Shown here in pieces: positions 22,567 to 35,290 of a stretch of 64,000 bases of DNA. The position numbers and the translations under genes are program-made. The stretch lies in the NCBI GenBank assembly GCA_964034945.1, contig OZ035962.1:102560784-102624783 (forward strand), written 5' to 3'. Position 1 is the first letter of the stretch; each line of letters begins with the position of its first letter. The notes under the pieces are model-generated. The model was not told the DNA's origin, made no database searches, and worked only from the letters and a program-made list of their open reading frames with translations. Source of the stretch: Chrysopilus asiliformis (lineage: Eukaryota > Arthropoda > Insecta > Diptera > Rhagionidae).

Positions 22567-23154
22567 AAAACATAACAAAAGCTATAATTGCCAATCTGGC
22601 AATTATTGAAAACCCGTATGGTGATATTCGTATCAAAATTCGAACAGTTGTACCAAAATTCCACTTTGAAGTCAAACTTTCCAATAAGATTTTTTAAAAT
22701 TTATTCCAATCGAATTTTGATGTATGAGAGTTTTATGTAGCATATTATTCTAAATAACTTTTGTTCTTGGACTTTTTTGATAAGATGCACCGTTTTTGAG
22801 ATATTCGCAAAAATCGTTTTCGTTCGTATGGGGGGTACCTCCCCCTAATGGTCAATTTTTGCCCATGAACGAACTTAGCCTCGCATTTTACGAAAAACGG
22901 ATCTGCGCAAAATTTCAAGTCTCTAGCTCAATCCGTGCGCCCGCAATCCGCGCCACAGACAGACAGACGGACAGACGGACAGACAGACAGACGGACAGAC
23001 AGACGGACAGACGGACGGACATGCAGAAATTAATTATTTTTATCATTCTAAACACACTGGTGTAATTCATTTTTATGTGTGATGACGGGATCTTGGCGTT
23101 ACAAACGGTAAGGCAAAGTTAATATACCCTTTGGTTTCACCATACGGGTATAAA
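22567..23154 (-). mobile_element. HINE-1 copy F
   Basis: Full length on the minus strand: 3' stem-loop at about 22587-22605, (GTCY)n tract at about 22955-23022, 5' hairpin ending at 23154. Very similar to copy E. Confidence 0.85.
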
Positions 23155-23180
23155 AAGTAAGCATCGATTTAATTGCGTTA

Positions 23181-23568
23181 AGCCTGAGTTACATTGCGAC
23201 GACAAGGCGACACTAGACGTCGACGAGAGTCGCACGACGTTGTCGTTATCGTCATCCAAGTTACATTACCAGAGCTGCGAGCACGCGACAAACAATCCCA
23301 TAACCTAACAAATTTTTTTGAAAGTAAAAGATGAGAGTGCAGAAAGTAAAGAAAGTATTATTATATTCTACTATGAATAATTTCTGCATTTTGATAAAAT
23401 TGCCAATTTTTCATCAAAAGAGAGCAACTCAAACACAATTAACCTAACCCAACAATTCAACTGTCATTCGATGTCGTCGCGACAAAAGTTCAATTATGTT
23501 ACTTTGACAACTCCGAAGACTCTCGTCGATGTTTCGTGTCGCCTTGTCGTCGCAATGTAACTCAGACT
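23181..23568. mobile_element. TTA-flanked MITE, 388 bp (Harbinger-like)
   Basis: TIR of about 34 bp starting AGCCTGAGTTACATTGCGAC, mirrored by an end that finishes in ctcagact. Target duplication TTA at 23178-23180 and 23569-23571. TTA/TAA duplications suggest PIF/Harbinger. No coding capacity. Confidence 0.8.
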
Positions 23569-23854
23569 TTAAGTCGTCAATATGTCATTGTATGTGTGTT
23601 CATTACTGTATTTGAAAGCTATTATCGTGCCATAAGAACCCTACATGAAACATGATTTTGAAAAACTTTAATTAAAGCAATCTAAGAGGTTTTTATAGCA
23701 ATTTGCACCAGTCAGATTTTTATGCAGGGAAGAATTATATTAAACTTTTTTTTGCCTTAACTAGTGTTTTTAAAAAAAGAATGGAGAGCACCATAAAATA
23801 CGTCACGCTAATTTTAGACTTTTCCGAATCATTATCATCTAAAAAATAACAGTA

Positions 23855-24246
23855 TTGGCTAAAGTTCAGTTTAGCGACAATGACGCTAGAGGTTTTTCGG
23901 TTATAGGGAGGGATAGAGAGAAACATTCCCTATGCAAAATGGGTATTTTTAGCCGTCGCTCGCCCCTCTTGCCCCCTCCAGGGGTCCTCAAACTTTGTAT
24001 GAAACTTTTTTCTGGGGGATGGTACGGGGTGTGTGGTACCTCAAATGAAAGATAATGAAGAGTGCATTCCAAAAATATACCACCCCCCGGAAAAAAGTTT
24101 CATACAAAGTTTGAGGACCCCTGGAGGGGCAAGAGGGGCGAGCGACGGCTAAAAACACCCATTTTGCATAGGGAATGTTTCTCTCTACCCCTCCCTATAC
24201 ACGAAAAATCTCTAACGTCATTGTCGCTAAACTGAACTCTTGCCAA
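23855..24246. repeat. Foldback element, 392 bp, about 160-bp arms
   Basis: Starts ttggctaaagttcagtttag and ends in its near reverse complement. The arms include ctcgcccctcttgccccctc and gtttcatacaaagtttgag. A central spacer of about 70 nt is left unpaired. The overlapping open frames on each strand are incidental. Confidence 0.85.
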
Positions 24247-24800
24247 ATTTTTCAATGCTTCGAAATTGATCAAAAAGTGCTCAACAAGTAAAAAATTTGG
24301 TCTACATTCATTGTTGTAAGGTAAAAATGTATTTCTTTTTTCCAAACGAAAATTGATAAAAAAAGGAATTTTTGATAAAACTGAATTTTTGACACGCCTA
24401 AAAACTTTGAAAGCCCGGTCAAAGGCAAAACGATGTTTTATTTTTTCGAATTATAACAAAAATTGCGCCGCAGGAATACATTCAGAAAGAATCGAAAATT
24501 ATTTAATGAAGTGAGCTAGAGGCGATTTTTTTTTGAAGAAAAATGCACTAAGGGAAGAAATCAGAGGAAACTACACCGCAGGCGAAAACTTTTGGATTTA
24601 AAGGTAAATTTTTTAGTCATTAACAAATTACAATACTATAGATTTCATAATCCGGAACAAAAGTTTAGTTTCCGGAACGCTGGGACAACATGTCTAACTC
24701 CGGGACTGTTTCGGCCATTTCGTGACTTTTAAGGGAGATTATAGCAAATATGTTCAACCTTTAGACTAATGGCATTTTCTAAAGTTTTTATTTAGCTTGG
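24247..24800. other. No supported gene
   Basis: Contains phrases (gcgccgcagg, ccgcaggcgaaaac) that recur near 40790 and 48430, suggesting an old dispersed repeat with unresolved ends. Confidence 0.35.
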
Positions 24801-24960
24801 CTTCGTATCTTTATGTTTGTTTGTTTTCTTGTCTGTCTTTCTGTCTGTCTGTCAGGGTCTGAAATCTTGCTATCTAATTTTGACCCACTTCGACTATTCC
24901 GATTGACTTGAAGCTTCGCACACATACGTAACTTACAATATTTTCACTACCTCGTCCTTG
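24800..24960. mobile_element. HINE-3 fragment
   Basis: A (GTCT)n tract at about 24830-24853 is followed by ctaattttgacccacttcga and ccgattgacttgaagcttcg cacacatacgtaac. Matches 7215-7345 and 63250-63360. Confidence 0.5.
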
Positions 24961-26800
24961 CAAGGATAACGGAAGCTCCTGTAAAGATGACATGATTATC
25001 CTTTTCCTCAAATTTTCCAAATAAAAGCATAAAAATAAAATAAAATAAATATTTACCACATTTTTTACCACATTTTTTATCACATTTTTCTTATTAGAAT
25101 GAATATTTAAGAGACAAGAGATCTCTTTTACATGAAAAACTATGAATTCTCTTTCAAAAATCTGGTGTTAGAATTTCAATAGTCCTAAACAGAACGACTC
25201 TTTCTTCAAAAGCTTTTAAGTTACTTTTCGATTTTTTTTTGAGGTAAAAACCCGTCAATGACGGTTAGCTTGCATGCCCGTTAATATTTGGAATCTACAT
25301 ATTGCATGGAGTCGCCGAGATTGTGTGTTGCCTAATGCCTGGAGCCCAATGAACGCAACGCGAACGCAGAAACTGTCACTTTCAAGTTTGTTCCATAGAA
25401 ATAATTTGAAGTGAGCACAGTGAACGTAGTGAACGCAACTACAACGCAAAAGTTTGCAAACTTTTAACTTTGCCGCTAAGGGTTAAAGCTATTTTTTCGC
25501 AACAATTATTTTAAAGTGTTTTTTTCTTCTTCTGGACCTTGAATATCTCGGTGACAATAATTCAGCAAAAGGGCAATTTATCTTAAACGGATTCCAAAAA
25601 CATTTGGATTTTTACAACTTGTCTATGGCTCTTGAATTATATTATGTAGATGTGGCTTAATGTAAAGTGTTATTAGTACATATTTTGCTTCAAGCAAATC
25701 ATGTGTCGTGTTTACATACACCTACCTATGGGAACTATTGATTTTTTTCACAATGTCAGAAATGTTTCATTTTATATTTATCAGCTTTAAAATCGTGGTT
25801 TAAAAATTCATTTTCAAAATTCTCTAAATTGTCGTAAAGATAATAATATTTCTTAAATTGTTGGGTACTTAGCAAAAGCGTAACACAAGATAGAACACAG
25901 ACAGGACAATAACCACTTTTCACAATTCAGATATTTTCACAGGTGAAAATTTTGTGGGAAAACTCGTATAGCTATAAAGTTTTAGATATGCAAGTAAATG
26001 TGCTAAGAAAATCTTCGTTTGCCGATGTGGAACATGTAAACGTTTTGTATTATCTTTCTTAATGGTAACTTTTTCATCTAGGACTGCTTATGAAATGTAA
26101 ATAACAGTGAAATGCAGGTATATTAGTTCGAAAGTAAGGGCGAGCTCAGGTTGTTATTCGCGATTATAACGCTAAAATAAAATGACCTAATTTCTGGAAG
26201 GCATCCGCACTTAGCTTCTTGTTCTCGTCAAAAAGAATTTTTCTCCTTTTTGAATAACATGACGCGGCTTACCATAAAAATAATCATCAACCATAATGCT
26301 AGGTATCTTATCTGCACGGAGTGTGTGAGAAACATGTTGATTTCGTCCTTAAGAGATTATATTTTTGCGACACAACAGAGCATAACTGAAGCGAATAGAA
26401 TTGAACAGTACGATGTTACCAAGGATAAAGGCAGACAGGAAAGGGAAAGGACTCTCAAAAGATAATGCCTTTTAAAAGAAAATTTTTTGAATGAGTATGC
26501 ATAATGTATTGCCAGATAGAGAGGAAAAAAAACAAAACTTTTTCCCTAGATTACATTATATGTTGTGTAGGCAGAAAAATAGATACTTGAGATATCTTGC
26601 AGAATTGCCGTAAGGGTCTGATCAAAATCAGTGGATATACGATTTATGTCTTCGATGATACGAAAAAATAAGCAGAAAAAAAAACTTTCGTAAATTACAA
26701 ATTTAAATTGTGAATGTGTCTACATAAATTTTTCTTCTATAGGTTTGCTTGTAAGATCTTTTCACCTGATTTATTAAACTGCCCATAATCATATACGAGT
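24961..26800. other. No supported gene
   Basis: 25250-25480 is unusually rich in gaacgca/aacgcaac motifs and in GC for this window, but I could not define ends. A 71-codon frame at 26250-26465 has no recognisable features. Confidence 0.4.
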
Positions 26801-26822
26801 GAGAGAGAGAGAGAGAGAGAGG
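26801..26822. repeat. (GA)n microsatellite
   Basis: Eleven uninterrupted GA dinucleotides. Confidence 0.95.
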
Positions 26823-27692
26823 AAACAAATTTTAATCTTTTTGTTGGATTTTTATTACAGTAGAAGATTTTAATCGTCAGCACATTAGAGAAAATTGGAT
26901 AGAATTCTGATTTGTCACGCTGCTGTTTCTATGTTACAAAATAATCTCTGTAATAGGAAAAATTTAGCCTAAAATTGCTAAGCAATAAATTTTGTAGATA
27001 ATGCCAGAAAATGAACTGCGGCCACAAACTGCTTTTCGAATTGTCACTAAATTTTCTAAATTTTATTTGATAGATTTTTTGTGCATTACAAAAAATGTTA
27101 AACATTTTTGTGTTGGTTAAAGAATTGAATGTAATGCCAAGAAAATTAACCAATAAAATTTAGGAAAAAAATACAGACACATATGTATGTATACCTCGCA
27201 TAAATATCAGTTGTGATCAACAAAAAACTTTCCTCTGCAATATTTGTTTTTGGAAAAAATATGTAAAAAATAATATTTTTTCAAATATCTTGTGACATTA
27301 AAGATACGTAAAAACCGTTAAATAAAAAAATATGCAGGAAAAATTCAGTTCCTTTGAATATGGTTATACACATTTTTTGATAATAGCGCATAATTTTCGA
27401 AAGATTTTCAATAAACCGAGAAATTTTCAAAATACTTGATTTTTTTTTAAATATGTTGAGAACCGTTATAGATACATACATGGCAAAAAATAAAGTCTAA
27501 GTTTAAGATATTTTCGATATAATTTTTAGAAGTTTAACACAATTTTAAAACTATTTTGGCATCAATTTCAAACTTTTTGAAGTCTAAATTGCATTTACAT
27601 CCGAAAAGTCTAATTTTAAGTCATTCTTGTTTAGTATTTAGAACATTAGTTGAAATAATACTAAATATAAAACTTTTCAGTTGATTTTTTAC

Positions 27693-29488
27693 GGTACCCA
27701 GGTACGGTACCCAGGTACGGTACCCGGGTACGGTACCTAGGTACGGTACCCAGGTACGGTACCCAGGTACGGTACCCAGGTACGGTACCCGGGTACGGTA
27801 CCCAGGTACGGTACCCAGGTTCGGTACCCAGGTACGGTACCCAGGTACGGTACCCAGGTTCGGTACCTATGTTCGGTACCCAGGTACGGTACCCAGGTTC
27901 GGTACCCAGGTACGGTACCTAGGTTCGGTACCTATGTTCGGTACCCAGGTACGGTACCCAGGTTGGGTACCTAGGTTCGGTACTCAGGTTCGGTACCCAG
28001 GTACGGTACCCAGGTTGGGTACCTAGGTTCGGTACTCAGGTTCGGTACCCAGGTACGGTACCCAGGTTCGGTACCCGGGTACGGTACCCAGGTACGGTAC
28101 CCAGGTTCGGTACCCAGGTACGGTACCTAGGTTCGGTACCTATGTTCGGTACCCAGGTACGGTACCCAGGTTGGGTACCTAGGTTCGGTACTCAGGTTCG
28201 GTACCTATGTTCGGTACCTAGGTTCGGTACCCAGGTTCGGTATCTATGTTCGGTACCCAGGTACGGTACCCAGGTTCGGTACCTAGGTTCGGTACCCAGG
28301 TTCGGTACCCAGGTACGGTACCCAGGTTCGGTACCTATGTTCGGTACCCAGGTACGGTACCCAGGTTCGGTACCCAGGTACGGTACCTAGGTTCGGTACC
28401 TATGTTCGGTACCCAGGTACGGTACCCAGGTTGGGTACCTAGGTTCGGTACTCAGGTTCGGTACCCAGGTACGGTACCCAGGTTCGGTACCCGGGTACGG
28501 TACCCAGGTATGGTACCCAGGTTCGGTACCCAGGTACGGTACCTAGGTTCGGTACCTATGTTCGGTACCCAGGTACGGTACCCAGGTTGGGTACCTAGGT
28601 TCGGTACTCAGGTTCGGTACCTATGTTCGGTACCTAGGTTCGGTACCCAGGTTCGGTACCTATGTTCGGTACCCAGGTACGGTACCCAGGTTCGGTACCT
28701 ATGTTCGGTACCCAGGTACGGTACCCAGGTACGGTACCCGGGTACGGTACCCGGGTACGGTACCCAGGTACGGTACCCAGGTTCGGTACCCGGGTACGGT
28801 ACCCAGGTACGGTACCCAGGTTCGGTACCCAGGTACGGTACCTAGGTTCGGTACCTATGTTCGGTACCCAGGTACGGTACCCAGGTTGGGTACCTAGGTT
28901 CGGTACTCAGGTTCGGTACCCAGGTACGGTACCTAGGTTCGGTACCTATGTTCGGTACCCAGGTACGGTACCCAGGTTGGGTACCTAGGTTCGGTACTCA
29001 GGTTCGGTACCTATGTTCGGTACCTAGGTTCGGTACCCAGGTTCGGTATCTATGTTCGGTACCCAGGTACGGTACCCAGGTTCGGTACCCATGTTCGGTA
29101 CCCGGGTACGGTACCCAGGTTCGGTACCTATGTTCGGTACCCAGGTACGGTACCCAGGTTCGGTACCTATGTTCGGTACCCAGGTACGGTACCCAGGTTC
29201 GGTACCTATGTTCGGTACCCAAGTTCGGTACCCAGGTTCGGTACCCAGGTTCGGTACCCAGGTACGGTACCTATGTTCGGTACCCAGGTTCGGTACCTAG
29301 GTTCGGTACCCATGTTCGGTACCCGGGTACGGTACCCAGGTTCGGTACCTATGTTCGGTACCCAGGTACGGTACCCAGGTTCGGTACCTATGTTCGGTAC
29401 CCAGGTACGGTACCCAGGTTCGGTACCTATGTTCGGTACCCAGGTACGGTACCCAGGTTCGGTACCCAGGTACGGTACCCAGGTTCGG
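27693..29488. repeat. 13-bp satellite array 1 (GGTACCCAGGTWC)n, about 138 units
   Basis: Uninterrupted tandem 13-mers, mainly ggtacccaggtac and ggtacccaggttc, with recurrent variants ggtacctatgttc, ggtacctaggttc, ggtacccaggttg and ggtactcaggttc. Marker variants recur at multiples of 13 bp (ggttgggtacc at 27961, 28013, 28169 and 28429, i.e. 4, 12 and 20 units), showing higher-order structure. Because 13 is not a multiple of three, every frame cycles through the same 13-residue peptide, producing many overlapping spurious open frames. Confidence 0.97.
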
Positions 29489-30506
29489 TTCGGTCTCATA
29501 AGAACACTATTTGAATTCTAATGGGAGTTTATTGATATTCTCATAACACTTTCATAACAAGTACTTTATGCTTTGCTAAAAAGAGAAGAGTATATAAAAA
29601 TATCTAGCCGGTTTTATTTTTGAAGAGTTAAAGTAATTTTTTAAAGAGTAAAAGTTATTTTTGAAGTGTTTATTTATTTTCGTATCCGAGTCATGTCTAC
29701 GTTTGCGTATGATAATATTGTATTAGAATTTCATATGACATAGATTTTAAATTCTATTTTTTCGGATATATAGACAAAAATTATATGGAGAATGCAATTT
29801 TACTGATAATATAACATATTTTACTTCGAAAAAATGCGAAACCCCTCGAAAAAATCGAAAAAGTGACATATATTATAAATCGGAAATATAATATGGAAAA
29901 ATTAAATTTTTAATATAATTGATCAAACTGTTTCAATTGTTTTAATGCGTTTTTGTTTTTAACGAAAATAGCTTTTTGCAGTGTTTTTAGGTCCTAATTT
30001 ACATATATAAGCTGATTTGAAATTTCAAAGTTTTACTGTCAAAAAAGATCAAGGGAAAATATGGCGCCTGTTGACGAAGATTTATTTTAAGAATAAAATT
30101 CTACTAATAAGAACATAAGCTCGCGTTATGTCTCATATGAGCATTTTAACAAGTATTTTTATACTTAAACTTTTACAAGCGCGTTTTTATGAGAATCATA
30201 CGAATTAACTGCTCATAACATTTTTATTTAAGATTTAAACTCTTTAAGTGTTAAAACTTTATAAAAAATATACAATAAGAACACAAGTTTTTAAAGGCTC
30301 GCTACAAGAGTTCAAAAATCGCCTTGCTATAAGCGCAAAAGATTCGGTAGCTCTAGTAGCGTCATACTCTTATAAAAAGAACGCTATCAGAAAAAATTAG
30401 AGTGTCATTACAAGAACTATGTTATGAGAGTATCCAGTGTGTTAAGAAAGTTTAATGAGAAGATTTCAAAATTCGTAAGAGTTTTGGTCTGGAGAGTTTG
30501 TTAGTT
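29489..30506. other. Unique AT-rich spacer between the two satellite arrays
   Basis: About 1 kb without satellite units, long open frames or recognisable repeats. The arrays abut it abruptly (cggttcggtctcataag on the left, gtttgttagttgggtaccc on the right). Confidence 0.6.
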
Positions 30507-33194
30507 GGGTACCCAGGTTCGGTACCTATGTTCGGTACCCAGGTACGGTACCCAGGTTCGGTACCTATGTTCGGTACCCAGGTTCGGTACCCAGGTACGG
30601 TACCCAGGTTCGGTACCCAGGTTCGGTACCCAGGTTCGGTACCTATGTTCGGTACCCAGGTTCGATACCCAGGTACGGTAACTAGGTTCGGTACCCAGGT
30701 TCGGTACCCAGGTTCGGTACCTAGGTTCGGTACCCAGGTTCGGTACCTATGTTCGGTACCCAGGTTCGGTACCCAGGTTCGGTACCTAGGTTCGGTACCC
30801 AGGTTCGGTACCCAGGTCCGGTACCTATGTTCGGTACCTAGGTTCGGTACCCAGGTTCGGTACCTATGTTCGGTACCTAGGTTCGGTACCTATGTTCGGT
30901 ACCCAGGTTCGGTACCCAGGTTCGGTACCTATGTTCGGTACCCAGGTACGGTACCCAGGTTCGGTACCCAGGTACGGTACCCAGGTTCGGTACCTATGTT
31001 CGGTACCCAGGTACGGTACCCAGGTTCGGTACCTATGTTCGGTACCCAGGTACGGTACCCAGGTTCGGTACCTATGTTCGGTACCCAGGTACGGTACCTA
31101 GGTACGGTACCCAGGTACGGTACCCAGGTACGGTACCCAGGTTCGGTACCCAGGTTCGGTACCCAGGTTCGGTACCCAGGTTCGGTACCTATGTTCGGTA
31201 CCTAGGTTCGGTACCTATGTTCGGTACCCAGGTACGGTACCCAGGTTCGGTACCTAGGTTCGGTACCCGGGTACGGTACACAAGTTCGGTACCTATGTTC
31301 GGTACCCAGGTACGGTACCCAGGTAGGGTACCCAGGTACGGTACCCAGGTACGGTACCCAGGTTCGGTACCCAGGTTCGGTACCCAGGTTCGGTACCCAG
31401 GTACGGTACCCAGGTTCGGTACCTAGGTTCGGTACCCAGGTTCGGTACCTATGTTCGGTACCCAGGTATGGTACCCAGGTTCGGTACCCAGGTTCGGTAC
31501 CTAGGTTCGGTACCCAGGTTCGGTACCTATGTTCGGTACCTAGGTTCGGTACCCAGGTTCGGTACCTATGTTCGGTACCCAGGTACGGTACCCAGGTTCG
31601 GTACCTAGGTTCGGTACCCATGTTCGGTACCCGGGTACGGTACCCAGGTTCGGTACCTATGTTCGGTACCCAGGTACGGTACCCAGGTTCGGTACCTATG
31701 TTCGGTACCCAGGTACGGTACCCAGGTTCGGTACCTATGTTCGGTACCCAGGTACGGTACCCAGGTTCGGTACCTAGGTTCGGTACCCAGGTACGGTACC
31801 CAGGTTCGGTACCCAGGTTCGGTACCTAGGTTCGGCACCCAGGTTCGGTACCTAGGTTCGGTACCCAGGTACGGTACCCAGGTTCGGTACCCAGGTTCGG
31901 TACCTAGGTTCGGCACCCAGGTTCGGCACCCAGGTTCGGTACCCAGGTACGGTACCCAGGTTCGGTACCTATGTTCGGTACCCAGGTACGGTACCCAGGT
32001 TCGGTACCTATGTTCGGTACCCAGGTTCGGTACCTATGTTCGGTACCCAGGTACGGTACCCAGGTACGGTACCCAGGTACGGTACCCAGGTAGGGTACCC
32101 AGGTACGGTACCCAGGTACGGTACCCAGGTACGGTACCCAGGTTCGGTACCCAGGTTCGGTACCCAGGTTCGGTACCTAGGTTCGGTACCCAGGTTCGGT
32201 ACCTAGGTTCGGTACCCAGGTTCGGCACCTATGTTCGGTACCTAGGTTCGGTACACAGGTTCGGTACCCAGGTACGGTACCCAGGTTCGGTACCTATGTT
32301 CGGTACCCAGGTACGGTACCCAGGTTCGGTACCCAGGTACGGTACCCAGGTTCGGTACCTATGTTCGGTACCCAGGTACGGTACCCAGGTTCGGTACCTA
32401 TGTTCGGTACCCAGGTTCGGTACCTATGTTCGGTACCCAGGTACGGTACCCAGGTACGGTACCCAGGTACGGTACCCAGGTAGGGTACCCAGGTACGGTA
32501 CCCAGGTACGGTACCCAGGTTCGGTACCCAGGTTCGGTACCCAGGTTCGGTACCTAGGTTCGGTACCCAGGTTCGGTACCTAGGTTCGGTACCCAGGTTC
32601 GGCACCTATGTTCGGTACCTAGGTTCGGTACACAGGTTCGGTACCCAGGTACGGTACCCAGGTTCGGTACCTATGTTCGGTACCCAGGTACGGTACCCAG
32701 GTTCGGTACCTATGTTCGGTACCCAGGTACGGTACCCAGGTTCGGTACCTATGTTCGGTACCCAGGTTCGGTACCTATGTTCGGTACCCAGGTACGGTAC
32801 CCAGGTACGGTACCCAGGTACGGTACCCAGGTAGGGTACCCCGGTACGGTACCCAGGTACGGTACCCAGGTTCGGTACCCAGGTTCGGTACCCAGGTTCG
32901 GTACCTAGGTTCGGTACCCAGGTTCGGTACCTAGGTTCGGTACCCAGGTTCGGCACCTATGTTCGGTACCTAGGTTCGGTACACAGGTTCGGTACCCAGG
33001 TACGGTACCCAGGTTCGGTACCTATGTTCGGTACCCAGGTACGGTACCCAGGTTCGGTACCCAGGTACGGTACCCAGGTTCGGTACCTATGTTCGGTACC
33101 CAGGTACGGTACCCAGGTACGGTACCCAGGTACGGTACCCAGGTAGGGTACCCAGGTACGGTACCCAGGTTCGGTACCCAGGTTCGGTTCCCAG
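30507..33194. repeat. 13-bp satellite array 2, about 207 units, with 27-29-unit higher-order repeats
   Basis: Same 13-mer as array 1. The rare variant gtacacagg occurs at 32251, 32628 and 32979, spaced 377 bp (29 units) and 351 bp (27 units), with nearly identical sequence between. This indicates recent block duplication at the right side of the array. Left side is more irregular. Confidence 0.97.
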
Positions 33195-33911
33195 GAAAGT
33201 GGAAAAAATCTTATTTTTAAACCGGTAAGTCTTTATGGAGGGAAAATAAAATTTCACAAGAAAAAATTAAAAATAAAAAACTTTTAGCTACAGACTTCAC
33301 CAGAAAGAAGCCCTATATAATTGCTGTAGGTGCAACGAAATCTTTGATTCACCGTATTTTATACTGGTGAAACTTACTGTAGCATAAATCCTAAGTTTTT
33401 CAGAAATAAACAATAAAGAAACATTTAATGTTATGAATGTCTTAAATGAAACATTTCTATTGTCAAAATATAGTGTATTTTTATAAAATTTTAAATAAAA
33501 ACAAGTAAAAACTTTAATCCGAGTTTTTAAAATAAAAAATGAAATTGAAGTCTTAAATTAAAACAAAAAAAACTGAAATGGACTTTTGCGACTATTTCTA
33601 AGATTTTCTAGAATTAAAACTTTGAAGTTTTAAATTAAAACAAAAAAAAAACTAAAAAGGCCTGGTTTTTAGACTTTTCGGACTATTTTTAAGATTTTTG
33701 AGTCTAGAATAAAAACTTTAAAGTTTTAAATTAAAACAAAAAAGGCTTATCTAGAGCTCGGTTTTTTAGACAATCAAAAGTTTTAATTTAAAACTCAAAT
33801 AGTTTGGGGACTATATACAAACCCTAAAAGTCTTAAAATTAGATTTTATTTCTTACCGTGTATAAACCACTAGAGCAAAAAATGTAGAAAATTTTATTTC
33901 CTATAAGTTTA

Positions 33912-34970
33912 GGCCCTTATTGTGAGCTTCGTCAATCGATCATTGAAATGTCAAATCGAAAAATCGGGATTGTGATCATCGATTTTATCGTTCGTGAACG
34001 ATAAAATCGTTCAGTTGGGAACGATGACATCTGTTTGATCGTTCGGTAAAGTTGATGTCAAGTTAGCGATCGGTGAAGTATTGCAATTACTTTTTTTTTA
34101 TCAAAATTAGAGGCTAATAATAAAATGGAAGTATTTGTACACATTAGGAAATTATGTTTGTTGTTTATGTAAACGGGCTTATCGGTCCTTTGATGTTATG
34201 TATAAATGAAACTAGAGGTCTTTTTTCTAATTTTTATATTTATGTTTTAATCATCCGACGTTTCGATCGTGTATACGATCATCTTCAGGGTGCTTATAAT
34301 GGATGGATAACAAATTATTTTATTTTACTTAGTTTTAGTTATTTCTACTTACATTGCGTATTTGATATAATGGAAAACTACTTTGAAATTACATTAAGCA
34401 CTGATTGACAATAAATGAATGAAATAAATCAAAAATGTTTGACATCGTACGTTATTATAAAAACAAGAAACAGATTAAATAAATTAAATAAGGAAATTAT
34501 TAATGAAGAATATCTTGATCAAAACCTCGATCAAAAATCCAATATCAAAATTGGTTGATAAATAAGAACAAAGTGGTATAAAAATAATTTAAATAAAAAA
34601 TGAACTTAAAAACTGTTTTATTCACATAGATTTGAAATATTGGTCAATTCAAAGAACTTAACATTCGGTGTTTAATATTTTCGCCTTGACGTTGGTTTGT
34701 AAAACCGTCTTCTGGTGTAATTTCGCTCATATCGCCATTGTCATCCACCTCCTCTATGTTTTAAGGAAGCTGAATATTGTATTTTCTGCATTGAAGTCAT
34801 TTTTAAACATTGAAATAACTTCAACAATGTGAATTCCCAAACGTCAAACACTAAAAAGTTCACAATAGCGATTGCTTGAACGATGAACCTTACGCAATAC
34901 CAAATTGTTTTTCGATCGTTCCGGCCAACGATGGTCGATCGAATAGATATCGATAACCGCAATAGGCCCC
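33912..34970. mobile_element. TTA-flanked MITE, 1059 bp, nested in HINE-2
   Basis: Ends GGCCCTTATTG and CAATAGGCCCC, with TTA at 33909-33911 and 34971-34973. Subterminal parts are rich in cgat (atcgattttatcgttcgtga, cgatcgaatagatatcgata), absent from the middle. Host HINE-2 continues on both sides. An 84-codon frame at 34154-34408 has no recognisable feature. Confidence 0.65.
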
Positions 34971-35290
34971 TTAGTTATGTGCATTTTCTCCTAAAAGCGC
35001 AAAGGTTTCGAAAAAAAGTTGAAAAAACGATATTTTTAAAAAATTGTGTGGGAGGTACCCGTATTAGCTTCCAGTTTACAGAAAACTACGATTTTTATAA
35101 AACTTATTCACTAAGTCAACGCGTTCTCAAGTTATTTAAAATACGTACAACGGATAGACCGATAGATACGGACATCTTCAAAATTTTGCCTGAAACGGAT
35201 TTCGTACTGATCAGAACTTTTCTATCTGCCCTCGTTCTCGAGATGATCAATCATGAATTCAATATTTTCCTTCTATAGCAGAGGAAAGCC

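Larger units (their letters stand above)
27479..33860. mobile_element. TIR element of the CACGGTAA family, copy 2, carrying satellite arrays (6.4 kb)
   Basis: Left end CATGGCAAAAAATAAAGTCT and right end (reverse strand) CACGGTAAGAAATAAAATCT match each other at roughly 24 of 29 positions. They also match the TIR of the element at 11124-12297, including the following CTAATTTTAAGAC. Between them lie AT-rich subterminal blocks typical of the family (27482-27690, 33195-33855), two 13-bp satellite arrays and a 1-kb spacer. No coding capacity. Flanking sequence is HINE-2 on both sides; a TA duplication is possible but not certain. Confidence 0.65.
27205..35290 (-). mobile_element. HINE-2 copy split into three parts by two nested insertions
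   Basis: On the minus strand the 5' end (hairpin ccttctatagcagagg) lies near 35268-35290 and the 3' end (stem-loop ttgtgatcaac and subterminal repeat ctttcctctgc) near 27209-27235. Host pieces: 27205-27478, 33861-33911 and 34974-35290. Reading across the breaks restores HINE-2 order: gagaaccgttatagatac, then actagagcaaaaaatgtag, attttatttcctataag, then atgtgcattttc and aaaagcgcaaaggtttcg. This order matches the 52981-54398 copy. Inserted material: 27479-33860 and 33912-34970. Confidence 0.7.

Noticed and set aside
27693..29488. CRISPR-like regular repeat
   Set aside because: Unit is 13 bp with no spacers, in a eukaryotic context.
27693..33194. Many 60-235-codon frames (GTQVRYPGSVP-type repeats) on both strands
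   Set aside because: They are the forced translation of a 13-bp satellite in which most units lack stop codons; no start context, splicing or domain.
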